DNA of 52,896 bases from Lysobacter sp. cf310 (GTDB lineage Bacteria > Pseudomonadota > Gammaproteobacteria > Xanthomonadales > Xanthomonadaceae): the NCBI RefSeq assembly GCF_900114355.1, contig NZ_FOSS01000007.1, positions 34,316 to 87,211 of the forward strand. The letters are read 5' to 3'. A model generated the notes under the pieces. It saw only the letters and a list, made by a program, of their open reading frames with translations, did no database searches and was not told the origin of the DNA. Shown here piece after piece: positions 18,854 through 27,343 of this stretch. The number at the start of each line of letters is the position of its first letter. The first letter of the stretch is position 1. The position numbers and the translations under genes were made by a program.

Positions 18854-19774
18854 ATGCCCTTCCTCGAACTGACCCTGCGTTGCCGCGAATCCGAACAGCC
18901 CCGCTACGAGACCGCGCTGGACGACGTCGGCGCGCTGGCCGTGACCATGCTCGACGCCGATGCCGACACCGACGACGAGCACGCCATCCTCGAACCCGGC
19001 GTCGGCGAAACCCCGCTGTGGGACGAGATCGTGCTCAGCGCGCTGTTCCCGCACGAGACCGACGCACTGGTGCTGCTGGCCGCGCTGGAATCCTTCGACG
19101 CCGGCCTGGACTGGACCCAGGCGCGCTTCCGCGCGGTCGAGGACCAGGACTGGGAACGCGCCTGGATGGACCAGTACGTGCCCCTGCATTTCGGCGCGCG
19201 GACCTGGATCGTGCCCTGGAACCACGACCTGCCCGAGGGCGCCGACGCCGTCGACGCGGCGGTGATCCGGCTCGACCCGGGCCTGGCCTTCGGCTCCGGC
19301 ACCCATCCGACCACCGCGCTGTGCCTGCAATGGCTGGACGGCCTGGCCGCCGACGGCGCGCTGGGCGAAGCGCGCGTGCTCGATTTCGGCTGCGGCTCGG
19401 GCATCCTCGCCCTGGCCGCGCTCAAGCTCGGCGCCGCCCACGCGATCGGCGTCGACAACGACCCGCAGGCCCTGCTCGCCACCGCCGACAACGCGCAGCG
19501 CAACGGTGTGGCCGAACGCATGCAGGTCTACCTGCCGCAGGACGAACCGGTTGCGACCTATCCGATCGTGGTCGCCAACATCCTCGCCTCGGCGCTGATC
19601 GCGCTGGCCGACACCCTGGCCGCGCGCGTCGCGCCAGGCGGCCGCATCGCGCTGTCGGGCATCCTGGCCGGACAGGAGGACGAGGTACTGGCGCGCTATG
19701 CCGAGACCTTCGAGGATCTGCGCGCCGACCGCCTCGAAGACTGGATGCGCGTCACGGGCAAGCGTCGCCGCTGA
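18854..19774 (+). CDS. prmA: ribosomal protein L11 methyltransferase
   Basis: This 306-residue SAM-dependent enzyme trimethylates amino groups of ribosomal protein L11. The N-terminal substrate-recognition domain ([20 protein letters not shown]) is followed by the Rossmann methyltransferase domain. Key motifs are [40 protein letters not shown] (motif I) and [14 protein letters not shown]. Length and motifs match PrmA throughout. It begins the conserved prmA-DUF3426-fis string seen across Xanthomonadaceae. Confidence 0.95.
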   Translation: MPFLELTLRCRESEQPRYETALDDVGALAVTMLDADADTDDEHAILEPGVGETPLWDEIVLSALFPHETDALVLLAALESFDAGLDWTQARFRAVEDQDWERAWMDQYVPLHFGARTWIVPWNHDLPEGADAVDAAVIRLDPGLAFGSGTHPTTALCLQWLDGLAADGALGEARVLDFGCGSGILALAALKLGAAHAIGVDNDPQALLATADNAQRNGVAERMQVYLPQDEPVATYPIVVANILASALIALADTLAARVAPGGRIALSGILAGQEDEVLARYAETFEDLRADRLEDWMRVTGKRRR

Positions 19775-19820
19775 GTCCGGGGGGCGGACAGCGGCGAAGC
19801 CGGCGTGCTTGAATACGCCG

Positions 19821-20771
19821 ATGTTCGTCGCCTGCCCCCATTGCGGATTCCTGGTCGCGCTGATCCTGCCTCCCAGCGGCAGTGGCGCGCGCGAAACGCC
19901 GCAACGCTGCCCGCGTTGCGAACGACCCTTGCAAGCCGATGCCGCCGATGCCGCGAGCGCGGACACCGACGGCGCGCCCGCCGCCGCGGAGCCCGTCGCC
20001 GATGCGGCCTCGCCGCAGGCGCCGCTGGAACGCGCGCACGGCGAGCCCGCCGTGGACGCGGACGCGAACCCGGCGCCCGAGCCGCAGGCCCCCGACACGG
20101 TCGCGGCCGAAGCCGACACCGCAGAAGCCGATGGCGCGGTAGCGGATGTCGCCGTCAGCGCCGCCACGGTGCCCTCGCTGGAAGAGGCGGTGGCCGCGTC
20201 CGCCCTGCCCGACACCCGCACCCGCCCGGCCCGCGGCGCGCGCGCGCCGCGCGCCAAGCGCGATGCGCCCAGCTTCGTGCGCGGCACCGCCGCCGCGCCG
20301 CCGCCGCGCCGCGACTGGCGCGCCGTGGCCGCGCTCGCCGCGCTGGTGCTGGCGCTGGCCTTGCAGTTGGTCCTAGCGCAACGCCAGGAGCTCGCCGCCG
20401 ACGCGCGCTGGCGCCCACTGGTGGGCGCGCTGTGCGGCGTCCTGCGCTGCAGCCTGCCGCCCTGGCACGAGCCCACCGCCTACAGCATGCTCAACCGCAA
20501 CGTGCGCCCCAGCCCCGGCGCGCCCGGCGTGCTGCGCGTCAACGCCAGCTTCCGCAACGACGCGCGCTGGCCGCAGCGTTGGCCGACCTTGCTGCTGACC
20601 TTGTCCGATGTCGATGGCCGGGAAGTCGGACAGCGCGCTTTCGCTCCCTCCGACTACCGCCGCGACCACGACCCCGGCGACGAACTCGCCCCCGGGCAGA
20701 GCGCGACCGTGCAGTTGGACGTGGTCGAGCCGGCGCCCCGGATCGTCGCATTCACCTTCGACTTCCAATAA
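19821..20771 (+). CDS. DUF3426 zinc-ribbon membrane protein
   Basis: This 316-residue protein has an N-terminal zinc ribbon (CPHCG at residues 5-9, CPRC near 33). A long Ala/Pro/Glu-rich low-complexity region follows (about 40-155), then one membrane helix ([17 protein letters not shown]). The exported DUF3426 domain contains [20 protein letters not shown] and [20 protein letters not shown]. This zinc-ribbon / helix / DUF3426 layout is typical of a family always found next to prmA and fis. Its function is unknown; it is sometimes named MJ0042-type zinc finger protein. Confidence 0.88.
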   Translation: MFVACPHCGFLVALILPPSGSGARETPQRCPRCERPLQADAADAASADTDGAPAAAEPVADAASPQAPLERAHGEPAVDADANPAPEPQAPDTVAAEADTAEADGAVADVAVSAATVPSLEEAVAASALPDTRTRPARGARAPRAKRDAPSFVRGTAAAPPPRRDWRAVAALAALVLALALQLVLAQRQELAADARWRPLVGALCGVLRCSLPPWHEPTAYSMLNRNVRPSPGAPGVLRVNASFRNDARWPQRWPTLLLTLSDVDGREVGQRAFAPSDYRRDHDPGDELAPGQSATVQLDVVEPAPRIVAFTFDFQ

Positions 20772-20892
20772 AAACTGCGACGGTCGCGTTGTCCGCCGCG
20801 ACCGTCGCGCGCTAGACTCCCCCTCCCGCCCGTACGCCGCGCTCAGCGCCAGGCACCCGCCCGGCGGGACGACACTGCATCAGGGGAACCGC

Positions 20893-21165
20893 TTGAACGC
20901 CGCAACCGATCGCAACGAAGCCACCCGCAGCGGACCGCGCGTCCCGCTGCGCGACCACGTGGCCACCTCGATCCGGCGCTACCTGGGCGACCTCAACGGC
21001 AGCGGCACCGAGAACCTCTACGAGATCGCCCTGCGCGAACTCGAAATCCCGCTGTTCGCCGAAGTCCTGCAACACTGCGACGGCAACCAAAGCCGCGCCG
21101 CCTCCATGCTGGGCATCCACCGCGCCACCCTGCGCAAGAAGCTGCGCGAGTACGGGCTGGAGTAA
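20893..21165 (+). CDS. fis: nucleoid-associated DNA-binding protein Fis
   Basis: This 90-residue protein matches Fis in its C-terminal two thirds: [20 protein letters not shown], then the helix-turn-helix [20 protein letters not shown] and LREYGLE. Fis bends DNA and regulates rRNA and growth-phase genes. The start is TTG at 20893, preceded by CAGGGGAACC; no suitable ATG exists, and this gives the length I recall for Xanthomonas Fis. In relatives purH follows fis closely. Here about 7 kb of repeats and lipid genes intervene. Confidence 0.92.
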   Translation: MNAATDRNEATRSGPRVPLRDHVATSIRRYLGDLNGSGTENLYEIALRELEIPLFAEVLQHCDGNQSRAASMLGIHRATLRKKLREYGLE

Positions 21166-21273
21166 TCCGCCGCCGCTGCGCCAGCAGCCGAAAGCCCCGT
21201 TTTCCCAGGCTTTCCCGCCGTTCCGACCGTTCCAGGCCAACACGACAAGGTCCGCCGCACATCGAACCGCCGC

Positions 21274-21715
21274 GACGATGCGGTTCGCCTTCGGCTCACC
21301 GCATCCTACGACTACCGCCTTTCACGGAGCTGCGGTTGCGGCTGCGGCTGCGATTGCCGTTGCCGTTGCCGTTGCCGTTGCCACGGCATTGAAGTCCAAA
21401 AGCCCCGCACTCACACGACCACCCGTAGACCCGAAGGGCGGCGCGCAGGACGCGCGCCGTTTTTCGAATGGACAGGGACGTCCATTCGAAAAATCCCCGC
21501 GCAAGCACCGAACCCGCAGGGGAGGTTTGGTCCCGCTAGCCCTTCTCTTTGGTTACTTTTGACCGAAGGGAATCCAGACGGACTCTTGGGCTAGCAAGAG
21601 AAAGTAACCCGCATGCGCAGCAGGCGGAAGCCTTTGACCTTCGAGCCGAAGCGGACGAAGCAACAGCAAGAGCAAATCCTCCCCAACCCTCCTTTTCCAA
21701 AGGAGGGAGCCAGGA
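21274..21715 (+). repeat. dispersed structured repeat module, copy A
   Basis: This matches copy B at 44861-45345 over most of its length. In order it contains: a TTGCCG microsatellite (four full copies from 21354); the CG-stem CGGCGCGC-AGGAC-GCGCGCCG (21439-21459) followed by TTTTT; a 14-bp AT-rich stem at 21460-21493; a region with GCTAGCCC, GGTTACTTT, GGGCTAGC and AAGAGAAAGTAACC (about 21536-21609) that can fold two ways; and CCTCCTTT-TCC-AAAGGAGG near 21690-21709. Relative to copy B there is an extra ~24 bp after GGTTACTTT. Open frames through it look spurious. It occupies the first half of the 920-bp gap after fis. Confidence 0.85.
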
Positions 21716-21761
21716 GCACAAGCAAGCTAAAAAGCGCGACATCAAGAAGGCGGTTGTTGCC

Positions 21762-22046
21762 GTCCATGGCGCCGCCTGCACAGACTTTGGATCGCCCGGC
21801 CCGGCCATTCATGGCTGGGCGCGTAGCCGGACTGCGCGCAATGCGCGAGACGCTTCTTGGGAGTGCTCCGCTGCCATCCATGGCGAGAAGACACGGACTT
21901 CGGATCGCCCGGCCCGGCCATCCATGGCCGGGCGCGTAGCCGGACTGCGCGCAATGCGCGAGACGCTTCTTGGGGGTGCCCCCTGCCATCCATGGCGAGA
22001 AGACGCGGACTTCGGATCGTCCGGCCCGGCCATCCATGGCCGGGCG
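21762..22046. repeat. three tandem ~112-bp repeats with internal palindromes
   Basis: The shared segment GGATCGCCCGGCCCGGCCAT starts near 21788, 21902 and 22014, about 112-113 bp apart. Each copy has a palindrome, CCCGGCCAT-CC-ATGGCCGGG in the second and third copies, and carries GCGCGTAGCC; copies are joined by GCGAGACGCTTCTTGGG. The first copy is the most diverged. The open frames it creates encode near-identical peptide repeats on both strands and are not convincing genes. Confidence 0.85.
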
Positions 22047-22047
22047 C

Positions 22048-22090
22048 GTAGCCGACGCGCGAGCCAATGGCTCGCAAGCGCGTCGGCTAC
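22048..22090 (-). terminator. long perfect hairpin at the 3' end of the lipid operon
   Basis: GTAGCCGACGCGC (22048-22060) pairs perfectly with GCGCGTCGGCTAC (22078-22090), with the inner stem GAGCC-AAT-GGCTC. The right arm contains the stop codon of the CdsA-like gene (22087-22089). There is no T tract, so it may be a 3'-end stabiliser or REP-type element rather than a true intrinsic terminator. Confidence 0.5.
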
Positions 22091-23058
22091 GCCCACCAAT
22101 ACCGGATCAAATGGAAGAACACCGGCGCCGCGAAACACACCGAATCCAAACGATCCAGCATGCCCCCGTGCCCCTCGATCATGTGTCCCCAATCCTTGAT
22201 CCCGCGATCGCGCTTGATCGCCGACATCACCAGACCACCGTAGAACCCCATCAGATTGATCACCAACGCCAACGCCGCCGCCTGCAACGGCGTGAACGGC
22301 GTGATCCACCACAAAGCCGCCCCTAGCGCCGTCGCCGAGGCCACCCCGCCGATGAAACCCTCCACCGTCTTGGACGGCGACAGCTTGGGCGCGATCAAGC
22401 GGCGCCCGCACAACTTGCCCCACACGTACTGCAACACGTCCGAGGACTGCACCACGATCACCAGGAACGCGATCAACAACAGATTGCGCCCCTCGTAGCC
22501 CGGAATGTCCAGATTCAACAACGCCGGCACGTGCGAAATGCAGAACACGCAGATCATCAGCCCCCACTGCACCTTGGCCGCGCGCTCCAGATAATGCGTG
22601 GTGTCGCCCCCCACCGTGGACAGGATCGGCAACAGCAGGAAGGCGTAGACCGGAATCAGCAGCGTGTACAACCCGTACCAGTCGGTGTAGACCAGCCAAT
22701 ACTGCAAGGGCAGCGCCGCGTAGAACGCCACCGCCAGCGCGTAGTAATCGCTGCGCCGCGTCGGCGTCAGGGTGATGAACTCGCGCAGCGCGAACAGCGA
22801 CACCAGCGCGAACAGCACGATCACCCCGACCCGGCCGATCAGGAACGACGCCCCCACCACCGCCGCCATCACCCACCAGGCGCGGATGCGCGCGGTCAGG
22901 TTGGCGATCACCGGGCTGGGCCGTCCGCGCGTGCGCCAGCGCAGGAATTCCGCGATCGCCGTGGCCAGCAACAGCACCCCCGCCACGCCCAGGAACAACA
23001 GCACCGAATGCGGCAGCACCTTCACCCGCTCGATCAGGATCGCGAGATTCGCGCTCAT
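22087..23058 (-). CDS. CdsA/YnbB-like phosphatidate cytidylyltransferase (CDP-diacylglycerol synthase)
   Basis: This 323-residue polytopic membrane protein has about eight hydrophobic helices. It carries the CDP-diacylglycerol synthase signature at residues 279-306 (SAIKRDRGIKDWG, then GHGGMLDRLDS), with the Asp and Lys residues that bind Mg2+ and CTP. The reaction is phosphatidate + CTP to CDP-diacylglycerol + PPi. SPSKTVEGFIGG is also conserved. Being last in a YnbABCD-like operon, it is more likely a YnbB-type paralogue dedicated to that pathway than the housekeeping cdsA, which usually lies near uppS and dxr. Its start overlaps the preceding acyltransferase stop (ATGA). Confidence 0.9.
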   Translation of the reverse strand: MSANLAILIERVKVLPHSVLLFLGVAGVLLLATAIAEFLRWRTRGRPSPVIANLTARIRAWWVMAAVVGASFLIGRVGVIVLFALVSLFALREFITLTPTRRSDYYALAVAFYAALPLQYWLVYTDWYGLYTLLIPVYAFLLLPILSTVGGDTTHYLERAAKVQWGLMICVFCISHVPALLNLDIPGYEGRNLLLIAFLVIVVQSSDVLQYVWGKLCGRRLIAPKLSPSKTVEGFIGGVASATALGAALWWITPFTPLQAAALALVINLMGFYGGLVMSAIKRDRGIKDWGHMIEGHGGMLDRLDSVCFAAPVFFHLIRYWWA

Positions 23059-23723
23059 GCGCCGCCCTCCGATCCGCGCGCGCCCGCACCGTCGCCGGAC
23101 AAGGCCAGCAGCGCCTCGCGCGCGCGCGCCAGGAACGCCGGCTTGTCCTCGTCGCTATGCAGCCGCAGCGGTTCGCCGAAGGTGGCCGTGCACAGCAGGG
23201 GCAGCGGCAGCAGCTTGCCCTTGGGCATCACCCGCGCCAGGTTGTCGATCCACACCGGTACGAACTCCAGCTCCGGACGCAGCCGGGCGAGATGGAACAG
23301 GCCGCTCTTGAAAGGCAGCAGGCCGTCGCCCTGGTTGCGCGTGCCTTCGGGAAACAGGATCAACGAAGCGCCGCCGTCGACCGCATCGCACAGGGTCTGC
23401 ATGGCCTCGTGGCGGCGCTGGTCGGGATCGCCGCAGTCCTGCGGCTTGGGCTCGCGGTCCACCAGCACGCCATTGAAGACTTCGCGTATCAGGTAACGGC
23501 GCAGTGCGTCGCGCTGCCAATAGTCGGCGCCCGCGACCGGCCGGGTCTCGTCGCGCACCGCGCGCGGCAGGGCCGACCAGATCATCACGAAGTCGCCGTG
23601 GCTGACGTGGTTGCCGTAATAGACCCGGCGATCGCCCAGCGGCGGGCAACGCCACAGCGCACGCGCACCGGTCAGGGCGCGGATCGCGAAACTGAAACCG
23701 TCGGCGATCCAACCGCTAAGCAT
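23055..23723 (-). CDS. PlsC-type 1-acyl-glycerol-3-phosphate acyltransferase
   Basis: This 222-residue protein shows the acyltransferase HX4D motif NHVSHGD (H39, D44) and the glycerol-phosphate-binding motif FPEGTR (124-129). A third conserved patch is LEFVPVWIDNL. The family transfers an acyl chain to a lysophospholipid or lysophosphatidate. A hydrophobic N-terminus suggests membrane association. It overlaps both neighbours (8 nt upstream, ATGA downstream), so its product probably makes or remodels the phosphatidate used by the adjacent CDP-diacylglycerol synthase. The substrate is not certain. Confidence 0.87.
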   Translation of the reverse strand: MLSGWIADGFSFAIRALTGARALWRCPPLGDRRVYYGNHVSHGDFVMIWSALPRAVRDETRPVAGADYWQRDALRRYLIREVFNGVLVDREPKPQDCGDPDQRRHEAMQTLCDAVDGGASLILFPEGTRNQGDGLLPFKSGLFHLARLRPELEFVPVWIDNLARVMPKGKLLPLPLLCTATFGEPLRLHSDEDKPAFLARAREALLALSGDGAGARGSEGGA

Positions 23724-24264
23724 CGATACGCACTCCCCCATAGGTCGACGGCACGCGCTCGTACCGCCATAGACTCGCGACCGGCGCGTCGTCGAACGCT
23801 TCCGGTCCCGCCTCATGATCCAGCGGCAGCGGCGCCAGCCACCAGGCCGTCGCCAACAACAAGGCCTGCGCGATCAGGCACGCGGCCTGACGCCGCAGCA
23901 GGCCGCGCGCGCCGCGCCAGCGCGCGGACCAGTCGCGGCCGGCGCGTTGGGGCGGCTGCAGGCCCAGGGCTTGCAGACTCGCGTCCACCGCCGTCGCCGC
24001 GTGCGCCGGATCGCGTTCGCGCGCGGCGGCCAGCAGCAGGCCGGCGTCGAAATCCACGCGCGCGGCGTAATAGACCTGCAGCAGGCCGGCGATCGCGCTC
24101 AGGCCCAGCCCGTAGGCGGTCCAGCCTACGAGCGCGCCGAAACCGAAGCCGGCCAGCAGCAGCCACAGGCCAGTCAAAGCCAGCAAGCCCAGCGACAACG
24201 CATGCAAGCGCCGCCCCTGGCGCAGCAGCAGGCCCATGGTGTGCAGCTCGAAAGCGGTGGTCAT
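23716..24264 (-). CDS. small multi-pass membrane protein of the lipid operon, unknown function
   Basis: This 182-residue protein has two adjacent membrane segments near the N-terminus (LSLGLLALTGLWLLLAGFGF and TAYGLGLSAIAGLLQVYYAA) and one near the C-terminus (ACLIAQALLLATAWWLAPLP). A soluble loop lies between them. No family is recognised. It overlaps the PAP2/phosphatase gene (ATGA) and the acyltransferase gene (8 nt), so it is an integral part of the operon. It is not one of the four genes of the E. coli ynbABCD set as I recall it. It could be a scaffold, a flippase partner or a subunit. Confidence 0.7.
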   Translation of the reverse strand: MTTAFELHTMGLLLRQGRRLHALSLGLLALTGLWLLLAGFGFGALVGWTAYGLGLSAIAGLLQVYYAARVDFDAGLLLAAARERDPAHAATAVDASLQALGLQPPQRAGRDWSARWRGARGLLRRQAACLIAQALLLATAWWLAPLPLDHEAGPEAFDDAPVASLWRYERVPSTYGGVRIDA

Positions 24265-25604
24265 GTCGCGGGCGCTCCCGACTGTACGGAGATCGGCATC
24301 GCACCGGCGCGGACCTGCTCCAGCGCACGCAGATGCGCTTCGCCCAGGACCACCGCCGGCCGTGCGGCGCGCACCTGCGCGACCGCAGTCTCGACGGTAT
24401 CGGCGCGGCCGCTGATCAGCAACCAGGCCGCGACCGTCGCCGCGCTGCGCGAATACCCCAGTGCGCAGCACACCAGCACCGCACCGGCCGCGCGCGCGGC
24501 TTCGATGTCCTGCGCGGCCGCGCGCAACGCCTGCGGTTCGGGTGCCACCAGGTCCAGCATCGGCCGCACCGCCGCCAGCCGCAGCGTCGACGGCGCCGAC
24601 AACTCGGCGCAGACATCGACCGCGGCCGCGTAGCGCGCAGCCTCGTCGCGACCGGGCATGCGGCCCAGCCAGACGCCGTCGGCGACTTCGACCGGCTGCG
24701 GCGCGCGCCGCGTCCACCACCGCGAATTGATCCATGCCGCCCACAGGTAGGGGGCATACAGCCAACGCGCGGCCGGACCGAGGCGGCCATCGGCGCGCTT
24801 CTGGAATCCGTCCGCGCCCAGCAGCGCATAGTTCAGCGCCACCAGCAGCAGCGACAGCGCCGGCCACAACAGCCACCACGCCGCGCCGCGCAGCATCCAG
24901 GCCAGCGCCGCGCACAAGGCCGCGCCGACCAGATACAGCGATGCCAGCCGCCAACGCTTAGGATCGCGCGCCCAAGCCGCCGCACGCCACGGCGAGCGCG
25001 CGCCTTCCGGCCACAGCCACACGCACAGCCAGCCCGCGAGCAGCCCGGTCGGCACGTCGACGAAATGGTGCTGATAGGTGGTCAGCACCGACACGCCGAT
25101 CAGGCCGAACCACAGGTGCAGCAGCCAGCGCCAGGCGCCGCTCAGGTGTTGGGCGAAACGCACCCACAGCACGATCAGCAGCACGATATGCAGCGACGGC
25201 GCCTGGTTGAACGGCTTGTCGAAACCCAGCAGCACGTCGAACATCCAGCCGAAGACGCCGTCGGTCTCGGGCCGTACGAAGCTGAAGGTCAGCGGGAACG
25301 CCAGGAAGCAGGCGATCGCGATGAACTGCGCGCTCAGCAGGCGCAGGGCCTGGTTGTCGAGTTCGCGGCGGTCGCGGCACACGAACAGCGAGATGCCGTA
25401 GAACAGATCGATCGACCAGTACGGCAGTATGGTCCAGGCCCAGAACGGGATCGCCCGCTCCCAGCCGAAGACGATGCTGGGCACGCCGACGCGCGCGGCC
25501 GCGACCGAATTCGCATAGCCGTAGCTGAGAAAGAACAACGGCCCCAGCAAGGCCAGCCACAGCAGCGCGCGGCCCCAGGGCCGGCGCACGGCGGTCTCGC
25601 TCAT
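24261..25604 (-). CDS. YnbD-like PAP2 phosphatase / dual-specificity phosphatase fusion
   Basis: This 447-residue protein joins two phosphatase types. The N-terminal ~200 residues are an integral PAP2_3 domain: PSLH with H139, and TYQHHFVDVPTG with H179 and D183, resembling inositol-phosphorylceramide-synthase-like lipid phosphotransferases. More membrane helices follow (about 225-265). The C-terminal ~150 residues form a dual-specificity phosphatase domain with the CX5R loop CALGYSR (C380, R386); the residue before the catalytic Cys is Cys, not the usual His. E. coli YnbD has the same fusion, as I recall. A likely role is dephosphorylating a phosphatidyl-alcohol-phosphate intermediate, as PTPMT1 does for PGP. 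ATGA overlaps couple it on both sides. Confidence 0.85.
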   Translation of the reverse strand: MSETAVRRPWGRALLWLALLGPLFFLSYGYANSVAAARVGVPSIVFGWERAIPFWAWTILPYWSIDLFYGISLFVCRDRRELDNQALRLLSAQFIAIACFLAFPLTFSFVRPETDGVFGWMFDVLLGFDKPFNQAPSLHIVLLIVLWVRFAQHLSGAWRWLLHLWFGLIGVSVLTTYQHHFVDVPTGLLAGWLCVWLWPEGARSPWRAAAWARDPKRWRLASLYLVGAALCAALAWMLRGAAWWLLWPALSLLLVALNYALLGADGFQKRADGRLGPAARWLYAPYLWAAWINSRWWTRRAPQPVEVADGVWLGRMPGRDEAARYAAAVDVCAELSAPSTLRLAAVRPMLDLVAPEPQALRAAAQDIEAARAAGAVLVCCALGYSRSAATVAAWLLISGRADTVETAVAQVRAARPAVVLGEAHLRALEQVRAGAMPISVQSGAPAT

Positions 25605-27343
25605 TCCTCGACCCGCTGCGCCAGCGACACGGTGAAGATGCCCCAGCGGTCGATGCGCTGATCGAGCTTGCGGAAACCGGCCGCGCGCACCAGCTCGTCC
25701 ATCTCGGCCTGCGAGCGCCGCCGCATCACCCAGGCCTCGCCGCCGCGGTGGCTGGTCAGGGCGCGCGCGATGAACTCCAACTGCGGGTGCCAGGGCTGAC
25801 CGGTGTAGACCAGATAGCCGCCCGGCGCGACCGCGTCGCCCAGGCCGGCCAGCGAGCGCCGCACCAGGGCGTTGTCGGGGAACAGTTCGTACAGGCCGGA
25901 CACGATCGCCAGGGTCGGGCGCGGCGCCAGCGCGGCCAGGGCGGCGCGGTCGAAGGCGTCGCCCTGCTCGAACTCGGCCACGCCGCCGGCGCCCAGCTCG
26001 GCGATCAGCGCGCGGCCCTGGCGCACGTTGAGATCGCTGTAGTCGCGCAGGCGGATCGAATCGGCGCCGCCGGCCAGGGCCTCCAGCGCGTAGCGGCCGT
26101 GACCGGCGGCGATATCGACCACGTCCACGCGCGCACCGGCCGCGCGCAGGCGGCGCATGGCCTCGCCCAGCAGTTCGTGCAGATGCGTGCGGCGTACGCG
26201 GATGCCGCGCCAGCCGATCGCGTCCAGATAGTTGCGATCGACCATGCGCCCCAGCGGACCGGCGCCGCGCGCCTGGTCGCGGTAGACGTAGTCCAGGCTG
26301 CTGCCGGAGTCGAAGCCGGTGTCCAGGCCGGTGCGGATGCCTTCGGACAGGTGGCCGCCGAAGCGCAGGCCGGCACGCACGAAGCGCCAACGCAGGTCCT
26401 GCAGCGAATTGCGTTCCGGCGGCCAGGCCAGGCGCTCGGCCTCCTCGAAACTGTCGCCGTGGCGATGCGCGTCCAGCAGCGAGGCATGCTGCAGCGGCTC
26501 GTCGAAGCGCGCGCGCAGGAAGTCGCGGATCTTGGCCAGCGCCGGCGCGCGCTCCTTCTCGCCCAAGGTGTCGTGATAGAAACCGGGCAGGAAGTGGCGC
26601 TGCTTGATGCTCGAGCCCAGGCGCTCGTAGAAGCGGTCCTGCGGCGCGCGGTGGACCACGAAATCCGAGCCCGAGACCAGCAGCTGCACCGGCACCCGGA
26701 TCGCCTGGGCGTCGGCGACGATGCGGTCGGCGGCCTCGTACAGGCCCAGCAGCACGCGCACCGAGATCGGCCGCGCGATCAGCGGATCGCTGCGGTAGCT
26801 GGCGACGCGCTCGCGGTCGTGGGTCAGCCATTGCGGCTGCACGTAACTGTTGACGAAGAAATTGCCGCGCAGCTTCTGCATCAGGCCCAGGCCCGCGCGT
26901 GCGAACGGCACGTACAGCTTGACCTTGAACGCAGGCGAGGCCAGCACCAGCGCGCGCAGGCGCGGCGCGTAGTCGTGGGCCCAGGTCGCAGCGACCACCG
27001 CGCCCACGCTCTGCGCGATCAACGCGGTGTCCTCCACCGCGATCCCGTGGACGTCGCCGATGTGGGCGACGAAGCGGTCCAGATCGCGCACCAGCGCCTC
27101 GAAGCCCGGCGCGTCGCCGCGCTCGCCCGGCGAGCGGCCGTTGCCGCGCGCGTCCCAGGCGAAGAAATCGCAATCGTCCAGACCCAGCTCGTCGACCAGG
27201 TGCGCGACCCGGCCGGAATGTTCGTGGCCGCGATGCAGCAGCACCACCGCGCGCCGCGGGCCCTCGCCGCGCGCCGGCCAATGACGGTAGTACAGCTCGG
27301 TGCCGTCGAAGCTGGCGTAGTGGCGTTCCTGGTGTTCCCTCAT
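25601..27343 (-). CDS. YnbC-like alpha/beta hydrolase - SAM methyltransferase fusion
   Basis: This 580-residue protein has an N-terminal serine hydrolase of the monoacylglycerol lipase/lysophospholipase type (VVLLHRGHEHSGR; FAWDARGNGRSPGERG). The nucleophile is S112 in AQSVG, with D227 in SGSDFVVH and H257 in GFYHD as the other triad members. From about residue 340 comes a class I methyltransferase domain with motif I VVDIAAGHGRY (408-418). The fusion matches E. coli YnbC and the annotation 'bifunctional alpha/beta hydrolase/SAM-dependent methyltransferase'. No signal peptide is seen, so it should act at the cytoplasmic face. It overlaps both neighbours by ATGA. The lipid substrate is unknown. 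Confidence 0.87.
   Translation of the reverse strand: MREHQERHYASFDGTELYYRHWPARGEGPRRAVVLLHRGHEHSGRVAHLVDELGLDDCDFFAWDARGNGRSPGERGDAPGFEALVRDLDRFVAHIGDVHGIAVEDTALIAQSVGAVVAATWAHDYAPRLRALVLASPAFKVKLYVPFARAGLGLMQKLRGNFFVNSYVQPQWLTHDRERVASYRSDPLIARPISVRVLLGLYEAADRIVADAQAIRVPVQLLVSGSDFVVHRAPQDRFYERLGSSIKQRHFLPGFYHDTLGEKERAPALAKIRDFLRARFDEPLQHASLLDAHRHGDSFEEAERLAWPPERNSLQDLRWRFVRAGLRFGGHLSEGIRTGLDTGFDSGSSLDYVYRDQARGAGPLGRMVDRNYLDAIGWRGIRVRRTHLHELLGEAMRRLRAAGARVDVVDIAAGHGRYALEALAGGADSIRLRDYSDLNVRQGRALIAELGAGGVAEFEQGDAFDRAALAALAPRPTLAIVSGLYELFPDNALVRRSLAGLGDAVAPGGYLVYTGQPWHPQLEFIARALTSHRGGEAWVMRRRSQAEMDELVRAAGFRKLDQRIDRWGIFTVSLAQRVEE

Noticed and set aside
21296-21508. Peptides with alternating Asn-Gly or Ala-Thr runs
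   Set aside because: These are translations of the TTGCCG microsatellite.
22048-22090. Phage attachment site at the hairpin beside the CdsA-like gene
   Set aside because: No integrase, tRNA or second att-like copy is present; a repeat hairpin explains it.
21549-22199. Open frames through the repeat module and tandem repeats
   Set aside because: They merely translate repeated DNA; peptides recur on both strands and lack ribosome binding sites.
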